Positions 5,901 through 13,601 of a stretch of 17,006 nt of DNA are shown here, one piece after another. The DNA is taken from contig DDKS01000009.1 of NCBI GenBank assembly GCA_002340095.1, positions 1 to 17,006 of the forward strand, in the 5' to 3' direction. Each line of letters begins with the position of its first letter. Within the stretch, counting starts at the first letter, position 1. Made by a program: the position numbers and the translations under genes. The stretch is from Betaproteobacteria bacterium UBA2592. GTDB lineage: Bacteria > Pseudomonadota > Gammaproteobacteria > Burkholderiales > Rhodocyclaceae. Below the pieces are notes generated by a model that was given only the letters and a program-made list of their open reading frames with translations, did no database searches and was not told where the DNA came from.

Positions 5901-8414
5901 TCAGATCGCCAGGGTCTGGTGCGTCACTGCATCCACATGGGTGAAGAAACGCATCCCGAGCAGGTCGGACAGTTCGTGAGCGGCGGCGGCCAGGCGGGCC
6001 AGATGGTCGGTCAGGCGGAGGCAGGCTTGCTGGGGCTCCAGCTGGAACAGGGCGAGGTCGAAGCCGGCCAGGGCCCGGGCCTCCTGATCCAGGGCGGTGG
6101 CACTGGCCCCGCCCAGCTCCCGCTCCAGACGTTCCAGATAGCGCTGGATCACCTGCACCTGGAACATGACCGAATGGGGATTGCTTTCGTCGAAGATGAC
6201 CAGATCCAGCACGGGCAGCAGTTCCGGCTGACGGGAGTAGCGGGAACGATAGGTGATGATGCTGTCGGTCAGTTCCAGCAGCCACTCCAGACCGCGCCCT
6301 TCCTGGCTGCAGAAGGGGTGCAGGGCCGCACCCAGGGTGCGGGACAGGAAGGACAGGCGCTCGATGCGCCGGCCCACGACCAGGAAGCGCCAGCCGTTGT
6401 CCCGGGTCATGTTGTCCATGGAGAAGCCGGTCAGGGACGAAGACACCAGCAGGACCTGGTCGAGGAAGGCCAGGGCCCCGCCCAGTTCGCTCCGCCGCTC
6501 CTGGCCCGCCACGAGGCTGCGCTGCAGGCGGTTCAGGGAATGCCAGTGGTCCACGGACAGGCGCTCGCGCACCTGGGTGGCCGACCAGAGCAGGCGACGG
6601 ATGGCGGCGGCCAGGCTGTTTTCGGCCTCCGCCGCGAAGATGGCGTCGAGCAGCCGGGTTTCCACGGGAATCCAGGCCGCCGCTTCCGGCACGCCCGGGG
6701 GGTTGCCGGGGGCGGCAATGCCCGCCAGCACGCACAGCTCCACCACGGCCTCCAGCTCCGGCGTGGCCTGGCCGCCCGCCTCCACCAGCCTGGAGAGGGC
6801 GACCCGCAGAAGCCGGGCCGTGTCGTCGAAACGCTCGGTGTAACGGCCGAACCAGAACAGATTCTCCACCACCCGGGAAGAAAGATTGTTGCCGCTCCGG
6901 ACCAGATCCCGGCTGCCGAGCACGGGCTTGAGCAGGCTGAAGGTGTTCACCGGGCCGTCGGCCAGCACCCAGGTATCCTTCGAAGCGCCGCCGCGCTGCA
7001 TGGAGATCACCAGGGCCTGGGCACTGCCGGAAACCCGGGACAGGCCCCCGGGCATCACCTGATAGCCCTCGGGTGTGGCCACGGCATACAGGCGCAGGCC
7101 GACGCTCCGGGCCAGCAGCCGGCGTTCGTGGTCGCGACTCCAGGTCGGGGCCTGGGACAGGTTCACCAGCTCCTGGGCCACGTAGGCATGGGGCCGCGCC
7201 TCGATGCGGCGGATCATTTCCTGCCGGGCCTCCCCCGCCAGGTCCCGGCCGAACACCGGCTCGAAACGCTGGGTGGGATAGGCGGGCTTGATGACCAGCT
7301 CATCCAGATGCTGGATGGCATAGGACTGGGCCGGCTTCTCGCCACACCACCAGGTAGCCACCGAGGGCATGGATAGTTCCTCCCCCAGCAGGCGCCGGGC
7401 GATGGGGGGCAAAAAGCCCATCAGGGCGCCGGAGCCCAAGAGGCCGCTGCCCAGGGCGTTGGAGACCAGCACCCGCCCGGCGCGCGCAGCCATGAGCAGG
7501 CCGGGAATGCCCAGGGCGGAATCACCGCGCAGCTCCAGGGGGTCGCAGTAATCGTCGTCCTGGCGGCGCAGGATGGCGTGCACCCGCTTCAGGCCGGTGA
7601 GGGTCTTGAGGTAGACCGTGTCGCCCCGCACCGTCAGATCCTGGCCTTCGACCAGAGGATAGCCCAGGTAGCGGGCCAGGTAAGCGTGCTCGAAGTAGGT
7701 CTCGTTGTAGGGACCAGGGGTGAGGAGGACGATGAAGGGGCGCTCCCCCGGATCCGTGGGCGCCCAGTTTTCAAGGCTTTCCTGCAGCTCCCGGAAGAAG
7801 GAGGCCAGGTGCTGCACCTTCATGTCCCGGAACAACTCCGGGAAAACCCGGGAGACGATCAGCCGGTTCTCCAGGGCGTAACCGGCGCCGGAGGGGGCCT
7901 GGGTGCGGTCGGCAATCACCCACCAGCGACCGTCCGGGGAACGGGCCAGATCCACCGCGTAGTGGTGCAGGAACACATCCCCCGGCGGGCGGATGCCCAT
8001 GCAGGGCCAGAGGAAGCCATGCTGGCCATAGACCAGGGCCGGAGGCAACAGACCCTCGGCCAGCAGGGTCTGGGGTCCGTACAGGTCGGCGAGGATGGCG
8101 TTCAAGAGCCGGGCCCGCTGAGCCACCGCCTGGGCCAGGCTGCGCCACTCCTCCGCCGGAATGATCAGCGGCAGCGGGTCCAGGGCCCAGGGCCGGTCCT
8201 GGCCCTGGCTGTCGGCGTAGATGTTGTAGGTGACTCCGTTTTCCTGGATGCAGCGGTCCACGAAATCCAGGCGCTGGCGCATGGCCTCCGGCGTGACGCT
8301 GTCCAGGTGGATGAACAGCTTGCGCCAGTGCTCCCGCACACGGCCGTCGTCGTCGAGCATCTCATCGTAGCGATGACCGGGACGGGGATAAATGGCAAGA
8401 AGGGTGCGGGCCAT
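5901..8414 (-). CDS. Circularly permuted ATP-grasp / alpha-E (DUF403) fusion protein
   Basis: The 837-residue fusion has an N-terminal circularly permuted ATP-grasp region (about 1-485), with LTPGPYNETYFEHAYLARYL, RRQDDDYCDP, VMPGGLSRVSG and SKDTWVLADG. A C-terminal alpha-helical alpha-E domain (about 508-837) begins NNLSSRVVENLFWFGRYTER. Two separate genes upstream in the operon encode the same two domains, so this is a fused paralogous pair. Compared with the stand-alone ATP-grasp, several nucleotide-site motifs are altered: EDNLRVPSG is replaced by ADRTQAPSG, HGAGGYGM by AYPTQRFEP, and LDLRPF by VGLRLY. The half may be inactive or changed in specificity. The start ATG at 8414 has a weak ribosome site. 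The 92-bp gap before it contains GGGGTAGAATCT on the minus strand, a possible internal -10, but no good -35. Confidence 0.92.
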   Translation of the reverse strand: MARTLLAIYPRPGHRYDEMLDDDGRVREHWRKLFIHLDSVTPEAMRQRLDFVDRCIQENGVTYNIYADSQGQDRPWALDPLPLIIPAEEWRSLAQAVAQRARLLNAILADLYGPQTLLAEGLLPPALVYGQHGFLWPCMGIRPPGDVFLHHYAVDLARSPDGRWWVIADRTQAPSGAGYALENRLIVSRVFPELFRDMKVQHLASFFRELQESLENWAPTDPGERPFIVLLTPGPYNETYFEHAYLARYLGYPLVEGQDLTVRGDTVYLKTLTGLKRVHAILRRQDDDYCDPLELRGDSALGIPGLLMAARAGRVLVSNALGSGLLGSGALMGFLPPIARRLLGEELSMPSVATWWCGEKPAQSYAIQHLDELVIKPAYPTQRFEPVFGRDLAGEARQEMIRRIEARPHAYVAQELVNLSQAPTWSRDHERRLLARSVGLRLYAVATPEGYQVMPGGLSRVSGSAQALVISMQRGGASKDTWVLADGPVNTFSLLKPVLGSRDLVRSGNNLSSRVVENLFWFGRYTERFDDTARLLRVALSRLVEAGGQATPELEAVVELCVLAGIAAPGNPPGVPEAAAWIPVETRLLDAIFAAEAENSLAAAIRRLLWSATQVRERLSVDHWHSLNRLQRSLVAGQERRSELGGALAFLDQVLLVSSSLTGFSMDNMTRDNGWRFLVVGRRIERLSFLSRTLGAALHPFCSQEGRGLEWLLELTDSIITYRSRYSRQPELLPVLDLVIFDESNPHSVMFQVQVIQRYLERLERELGGASATALDQEARALAGFDLALFQLEPQQACLRLTDHLARLAAAAHELSDLLGMRFFTHVDAVTHQTLAI

Positions 8415-8506
8415 GAACGAAGAGTCCGACGCGGCGTTCCGGAGCGGGACGCGGGGGGGCAGATTCTACCCCTTAACCCTGGGCGCGGATCAGCTTTTCA
8501 CCGGAC

Positions 8507-11500
8507 TCAGGGCCTCCTCAGGTCGAGGGTGAAGGGATGCTCGGCGTTGGGCGTCGGTGTCGGCACCTGCAGCTTGCCCGGGGTGTGGCCGAAGCGGAAG
8601 AAGCGGGCGAGGCGGCGGCTCTCGGCCTCGAAGGCGTTGACCGGGAAGGTATCGAAATTGCGCCCGCCCGGATGCGCCACGTGATACTGGCAGCCTCCCA
8701 GGGAACGCTGCATCCAGGTATCCACCAGATCAAACACCAGGGGGCTGTGGACGCCGATGGTCGGATGCAGGGCCGAAGCGGGCTGCCAGGCCCGGTAGCG
8801 CACCCCGGCGACGAACTCCCCGCCCTGGCCGGTGGGCTGCAGGGGCACGGGCACGCCGTTGCAGGTGAGCACGTAGCGGTCCGGCGCCATGCCGCTCATC
8901 TTGACCTGGACCCGTTCCACCGAGGAATCCACATAACGCACGGTACCGCCAATGGCCCCCTCCTCCCCCATCACATGCCAGGGCTCCAGGGCGTGGCGCA
9001 GCTCGAACTCCATGCCCTTGACGGCAAAATCACCGTACTTGGGAAAACGGAATTCCAGGTGGGGGGCGAACCACTCGGCCTGGATCGGGTAGCCGGCGCG
9101 CTGCATTTCCTCGATCACGTCGCGGAAATCCTGCGCGACGAAATGAGGCAGCATGAAGCGGTCATGCAGCTCAGTACCCCAGCGGACCAGCCGGGGCGGA
9201 TCGTAGGGCTCCCGCCAGAACCGAGCCACCAGGGCGCGCAGCAGCAATTGCTGGGTGAGGCTCATGCGCGCATGGGGTGGCATCTCGAAGGCCCGCAACT
9301 CCAGAAGTCCATGGCGTCCGGCCGGCCCATCGGGGGCATAAAGCTTGTCAATGCAGAACTCGGAACGGTGCGTGTTGCCGGTCACGTCAATGAGCAGGTT
9401 GCGCAGGAGCCGGTCGATCAGCCAGGGCTGCACATGGCTGCCCGCTTCGGGGATCTGGCGGAAGGCGATCTCCAGCTCGTAAAGGCTGTCGTTGCGGGCC
9501 TCGTCCACCCGCGGCGCCTGGCTGGAGGGGCCGATGAACAGGCCCGAGAACAGGTAAGAGAGACTCGGGTGGTTGTGCCAGTAGGCAATCAGGCTCCTCA
9601 AGAGGTCGGGCCGGCGCAGGAAAGGAGAATCCAGGGGCGTCTGGCCACCGAGCACGAAGTGGTTGCCGCCGCCGGTGCCCGTGTGGCGCCCGTCGATCAT
9701 GAATTTTTCAGTGGTGAGCCGGGTCTGGTGCGCCGCCTCGTAGAGGTAGGTGGTCCGTTCCACCAGTTCGTCCCAGGAACCGGAGGGGTGGATGTTCACT
9801 TCGATGACCCCCGGATCGGGGGTGACGCGGAAGTGGGCCAGGCGCGGGTCGGAAGGCGGCTCGTAGCCTTCCAGCACCACCGGCTGCCGGAGTTCCTCGG
9901 CGGCGGCCTCCACCGCGGCCAACAATTCCAGGTAGTCGTCCAGGGTGCCGGTGGGCGGCATGAAGATGTAGAGCTTGCCGTCCCGGGGCTGGGCGCACAT
10001 GGCCAGCCGGGTGATCCAGGCGGCGGACTCCCCGGGCAGGGGCGCACGGCTGGCATCGGCTTGGCCGGCGACAGGGGCCCTGCCCGGACCGCAGGTGCCA
10101 CCCGGTGCCGCTTCAAGCCGGGCGGCCATGGGATCGCCGCCGGCCCGGGCGAACTGGCGGCGAATGTCCGCATAGGTGCGCAGAGGCGGGAAAGGCTGGG
10201 CCGGATCGGGCTGGTGCAGGTAAGGGTAGTCGGACCTGGCCACCCAGGGCTGGGAATCCAGGGGCAGGCGGTAGCCCATGGGGGAATCCCCGGGGATCAG
10301 GTAACAGCGTTCGTCACGCAGGAACCAGGGACCGGTCTGCCACTGACCGGCGGCGTTCTTCATCACCGGGAATACGTGGCCGATGGTCTGCTTGAGGCCC
10401 TGCTCGAAGACCTTGCGCAGACGGTCCCGCTCCAGGGGATCCTCCACCCGGGAATCGAAGGGGTCCACATTGACCGGCAGGCGACGTTCGCGCCACAGGT
10501 AGTAGAACACGTCCTCGAAGGCGGGGAACACATGCTTGGGGTCGAGCCCCAGGTTTTCCGCCACCCGGGTCAGGAACTGCTGGCTGTGCAGTTCGGTGAC
10601 GCCGTAATCGAGCTTTTCGTTGGCGTACAGGCTGGGATTGCGCCACAGGGGCTCTCCGTCCCGGCGCCAGAAGCAGTTGAGGCTCCAGCGCGGCAGTTGC
10701 TCCCCGGGGTACCACTTGCCCTGGCCGAAGTGCATCAGACCCTGGGGGGCGTACCTGTCGCGCAGCTTGTGGAACAGCTCGGCAGCCAGGATGCGCTTTT
10801 GCGGCCCCAGGGCTTCAGTGTTCCACTCGGCCCCGTCCGGGTCATCCACGGAGACGAAGGTGGGCTCCCCCCCCATGGTCAGGCGCACATCCATGGCCGA
10901 GAGATCCCCGTCCACCCGGTGGCCGAGGGCCTCGATCTCGGCCCATTCTTCCTCCGTGTAGGGCTTCGTGACCCGGGGGGCTTCCCAGATGCGGGTCACA
11001 TTCATGGTGTGGCCGAATTCCACCTCGCACTTGTCCACGGCACCGGTGATGGGAGCGGCCGAAGACGGCTCCGGGGTGCAAGCCAGGGGAATGTGACCCT
11101 CGCCCGCGAACAGGCCCGAGGTGGGGTCCAGTCCCACCCAGCCGGCGCCGGGCAGGTACACTTCGCACCAGGCGTGCAGGTCGGTGAAATCGGCTTCGGG
11201 ACCGGAAGGGCCGTCCAGGCTCTTCACGTCGGCGGCAAGCTGGATCAGGTAGCCGGAAACGAAGCGGGCCGCCAGGCCCAGGTGGCGCAGCAACTGCACC
11301 AGCAACCAGGCGGAATCCCGGCAGGAGCCGGAGCCTTTTTCCAGGGTTTCCTCCGGGGTCTGCACCCCGGGTTCCAGGCGGATGGTGTAGGCGATGCTCT
11401 GCTGCACTTTCCGGTTCAGGGCCACGAGGAAATCCACGCTCGGGGTCGGGGCCCGGGAGATGGAATCCAGATAGGCCTGAAAGCGCGGTCCGCAATCGGG

Positions 11501-11869
11501 TTCGCCCCGCTGGTACAGGTAGGGGGCCAGCTCGTGGCGCTGCCAGGCCTCGTAGGCGAAGGGGATCTTCTCGGCGTGGGGTTCCAGGAAGAAGTCGAAG
11601 GGATTGATGACCGACATCTCGGCCACCAGGTCCACCTCGACCCGGAATTCCCGCGTCGGTTCCGGGAACACCAGCCGGGCCAGCCAGTTGGACTGGGGGT
11701 CCTGCTGCCAGTTGATGAAGTGGGTTTCCGGCGTCACCTTGAGGCTGTAGGACAAAATGCGGGTGCGGGAATGGGGACAAGGCCGCAGCCGGATCACCTG
11801 GGGACCCAGGCGCACCAGCCGGTCGTAGCGGTAATGGGTGACGTGATTGAGGGCGACGTGGATGGACAC
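8507..11869 (-). CDS. Transglutaminase-like / DUF2126 (GS-like ligase) fusion protein
   Basis: The 1120-residue protein starts with a transglutaminase-like region (about 1-275): triad Cys183 (GSGSCRDSAWLL), His232 (LHAWCEVYLPG) and Asp248 (GLDPTSG). The remainder (about 300-1120) is DUF2126, which published sequence analysis assigns to a circularly permuted glutamine-synthetase-like ligase fold. Visible DUF2126 phrases are TMGGEPTFVS (331-340), GKWYPGEQLPRW (384-395), EVNIHPSGSWDE (690-701) and HTGTGGGNHF (729-738). An Ala/Gly/Pro-rich linker lies at about 576-612. A ligase joined to a cysteine hydrolase/transferase suggests making and trimming or transferring a peptide bond; no product is known. 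The start is GTG at 11869, five bases after GGGAG. It follows the Anbu gene after 35 bp. Confidence 0.93.
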   Translation of the reverse strand: MSIHVALNHVTHYRYDRLVRLGPQVIRLRPCPHSRTRILSYSLKVTPETHFINWQQDPQSNWLARLVFPEPTREFRVEVDLVAEMSVINPFDFFLEPHAEKIPFAYEAWQRHELAPYLYQRGEPDCGPRFQAYLDSISRAPTPSVDFLVALNRKVQQSIAYTIRLEPGVQTPEETLEKGSGSCRDSAWLLVQLLRHLGLAARFVSGYLIQLAADVKSLDGPSGPEADFTDLHAWCEVYLPGAGWVGLDPTSGLFAGEGHIPLACTPEPSSAAPITGAVDKCEVEFGHTMNVTRIWEAPRVTKPYTEEEWAEIEALGHRVDGDLSAMDVRLTMGGEPTFVSVDDPDGAEWNTEALGPQKRILAAELFHKLRDRYAPQGLMHFGQGKWYPGEQLPRWSLNCFWRRDGEPLWRNPSLYANEKLDYGVTELHSQQFLTRVAENLGLDPKHVFPAFEDVFYYLWRERRLPVNVDPFDSRVEDPLERDRLRKVFEQGLKQTIGHVFPVMKNAAGQWQTGPWFLRDERCYLIPGDSPMGYRLPLDSQPWVARSDYPYLHQPDPAQPFPPLRTYADIRRQFARAGGDPMAARLEAAPGGTCGPGRAPVAGQADASRAPLPGESAAWITRLAMCAQPRDGKLYIFMPPTGTLDDYLELLAAVEAAAEELRQPVVLEGYEPPSDPRLAHFRVTPDPGVIEVNIHPSGSWDELVERTTYLYEAAHQTRLTTEKFMIDGRHTGTGGGNHFVLGGQTPLDSPFLRRPDLLRSLIAYWHNHPSLSYLFSGLFIGPSSQAPRVDEARNDSLYELEIAFRQIPEAGSHVQPWLIDRLLRNLLIDVTGNTHRSEFCIDKLYAPDGPAGRHGLLELRAFEMPPHARMSLTQQLLLRALVARFWREPYDPPRLVRWGTELHDRFMLPHFVAQDFRDVIEEMQRAGYPIQAEWFAPHLEFRFPKYGDFAVKGMEFELRHALEPWHVMGEEGAIGGTVRYVDSSVERVQVKMSGMAPDRYVLTCNGVPVPLQPTGQGGEFVAGVRYRAWQPASALHPTIGVHSPLVFDLVDTWMQRSLGGCQYHVAHPGGRNFDTFPVNAFEAESRRLARFFRFGHTPGKLQVPTPTPNAEHPFTLDLRRP

Positions 11870-11904
11870 GGGAACTCCCTAAGCGCGCTGAAAAATGAAG
11901 GACA

Positions 11905-12642
11905 TCACTTGAAATCCTGCCAGTTCGGGTCGGGCAGTTCGGCAAACGCCTGGCGCAAGCTCTGCCCCCACTGGGAATGGATGTGGTTGAAGTAGGCGTT
12001 GTGCTGGTCGATCACGTGGTGGTGGCTGATCTTCAGGGCATCCCGCTCGTAGATCACCAGGTCCAGGGGCAGGCCCACGGAAAGATTGGAGCGGATGGTC
12101 GAGTCCATGGAGATCAGGGCGCACTTGGCCGCCTCATCGAGGCCGGTCTTGCGAGTCACCACCCGGTCGATGATGGGCTTGCCGTACTTGGATTCGCCGA
12201 TCTGGAAATACGGGGTTTCCTTGGTGGCCTCGATGAAGTTGCCGGCCGCGTAGATCATGAACACCCGGGGCTCCTCCCCCTTGATCTGACCGCCCAGGAT
12301 CAACGAGGCATTGAAGTCGATGCCGAAATCCTTGAGGGCTGCCGCGTCCCGGGCGTAAATCTCGCGCAGGCAGTCGCCCACGTGCCGGGCCGCCTCGAAC
12401 ATGTTCTTGACCTTGTTCAGGTTGGGCCCTTTCTTGATCTCCAGCTTCTCCCGCAGCAGGTTCACCACCGACTGGCTGATGGAAAGATTGCCAGCGGTCA
12501 TGAGCACCATCACCCGCTCCCCTTCCCGCTCGAAGCAGTGCAGCTTGCGGAAGCTGTTGATGTGGTCCACCCCGGCGTTGGTGCGGGAATCGGACAGGAA
12601 CACCAGTCCCTTGTCGAGGCGCATGGCAACGCAGTAGGTCAT
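11905..12642 (-). CDS. Anbu, proteasome-like NTN-hydrolase peptidase
   Basis: The 245-residue protein belongs to Anbu (ancestral beta-subunit), a bacterial relative of proteasome beta subunits and HslV. The N-terminus MTYCVAMRLDKG leaves a catalytic Thr (residue 2) after Met removal. Asp18 in LSDSRTNAGVD and Lys33 in SFRKLHCF complete the usual Thr/Asp/Lys set. It has no propeptide. Published Anbu structures show ring-like or open helical assemblies, but physiological substrates remain unclear. I chose the ATG at 12642 because it overlaps the alpha-E stop as ATGA and exposes Thr2. A longer frame exists upstream but runs inside the alpha-E gene. No AAA+ unfoldase gene lies nearby, so any substrate delivery differs from HslUV or is encoded elsewhere. 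Confidence 0.95.
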   Translation of the reverse strand: MTYCVAMRLDKGLVFLSDSRTNAGVDHINSFRKLHCFEREGERVMVLMTAGNLSISQSVVNLLREKLEIKKGPNLNKVKNMFEAARHVGDCLREIYARDAAALKDFGIDFNASLILGGQIKGEEPRVFMIYAAGNFIEATKETPYFQIGESKYGKPIIDRVVTRKTGLDEAAKCALISMDSTIRSNLSVGLPLDLVIYERDALKISHHHVIDQHNAYFNHIHSQWGQSLRQAFAELPDPNWQDFK

Positions 12643-13586
12643 GCGACCTCCTGCGCGGGAACGAGGAAGTCGCGGCTGATGCCGTTGCCCAGGTCGTAGA
12701 TGCGGTCCATGAAGTCGCTCAGGTACTCGTGCAGGCCATGCGCGAGGATGTCCTCGATGCGGGCATAGCGGATTTCGCAGTAGAGCTGCCCGGCCCGACG
12801 CAGGGTTTCCTCGGACTGGCGGTTGGCCAGCAGTTCCAGATTCTTCACCACCCCCTTCAGGCAGAAGAGCAGGGAACGGGGCATGTCCGGCTGCAGGATC
12901 AGCAGTTCCGCCACCCGTTCCGGATTGATCACGGCCCGGTAGGTCTTGCGGTACACCTCGAAGGCGGACACGGAGCGCAGGAGTGCCCCCCACTGATAGA
13001 AGTCGCTGGTACCCTCCTCCCCCTTCGGCTTCAGCACGTGGTACTTCACATCCAGGATGCGCGCCGTGTTGTCGGCCCGCTCCAGCAAGGTGCCGAGGCG
13101 GATGAAATTGAAGGCCTCGTCCTGCAGCATGGTGCCCAGGGTGACGCCACGGATCAGGGAGGACTTGGTCTTCACCCAATCGAAGAAGTCACCCGGCCCG
13201 TTGGCGGTCAGTTGCTCGTAGCTCTGGGCCCGCAGCTCCAGCCAAGTGGAGTTCAGGGTTTCCCACATCTCGGCGGTGATGGTGCCGCGCACCGCGTGGG
13301 CGTTCTCCCGCCCCATGCGCAGGCAGGAATAGAGGGAGGAAGGATTGTCCGGGTCGCTCACCATGAAGCGCAGCACATTGTCGGCATTGACCTCGCTGTA
13401 CTTGCGGGCGAAGTCATCCTCCAGGCTGTTCAGGACAATCACGGCATACCAGTTCTGGTTGGCGGCCTCCAGGGACTGGGGCACCATGGACATCTGCCAG
13501 GTCACATCCAGCAGGCGGGCCAGATTCTCGGCCCGCTCGACGTAGCGGGACATCCAGAACAGGTGGTCGGCGGTACGGCTCAGCAT
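12639..13586 (-). CDS. Alpha-E domain (DUF403) protein
   Basis: The 315-residue protein is predicted to be all-helical and opens with the family signature LSRTADHLFWMSRYVERAENLARLLDV. Typical later phrases are ERADNTARILDVKYH and MDRIYDLGNGISRDFLVPAQE. The family has no demonstrated enzyme activity. It nearly always travels with circularly permuted ATP-grasp proteins, so a scaffold or substrate-binding role for the ligase is an inference. It sits 15 bp after the ATP-grasp gene, with GGGAGAG before the ATG, and overlaps the Anbu gene by 4 bp (ATGA). That implies coupled and roughly matched production of the three proteins. A second alpha-E domain is fused to the ATP-grasp paralogue further downstream. 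Confidence 0.94.
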   Translation of the reverse strand: MLSRTADHLFWMSRYVERAENLARLLDVTWQMSMVPQSLEAANQNWYAVIVLNSLEDDFARKYSEVNADNVLRFMVSDPDNPSSLYSCLRMGRENAHAVRGTITAEMWETLNSTWLELRAQSYEQLTANGPGDFFDWVKTKSSLIRGVTLGTMLQDEAFNFIRLGTLLERADNTARILDVKYHVLKPKGEEGTSDFYQWGALLRSVSAFEVYRKTYRAVINPERVAELLILQPDMPRSLLFCLKGVVKNLELLANRQSEETLRRAGQLYCEIRYARIEDILAHGLHEYLSDFMDRIYDLGNGISRDFLVPAQEVA

Positions 13587-13601
13587 TTTTCTCTCCCTCT
13601 C

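Noticed and set aside
5899..6735. Long N-terminal extension of the transglutaminase gene at 4999-5898
   Set aside because: The extension lies wholly inside the ATP-grasp/alpha-E gene and is Arg/Pro/Gly-rich low-complexity sequence; the family start MARYHVLHETRYAY is at 5898.
8415..8506. Internal promoter before the ATP-grasp/alpha-E fusion
   Set aside because: GGGGTAGAATCT could be a -10, but no -35 or activator site is visible, so I did not list it as a feature.
8537..11995. A plus-strand open frame of about 1150 codons antisense to the transglutaminase-DUF2126 gene
   Set aside because: Long antisense frames arise by codon bias in GC-rich genes. Its translation is low-complexity (rich in Gly, Gln, His, Val) and shows no family motif, while the opposite strand has full domain signatures.
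12643..13179. Long N-terminal extension of the Anbu gene
   Set aside because: It overlaps the alpha-E gene in another frame and would bury the catalytic Thr, which must be N-terminal after Met removal.
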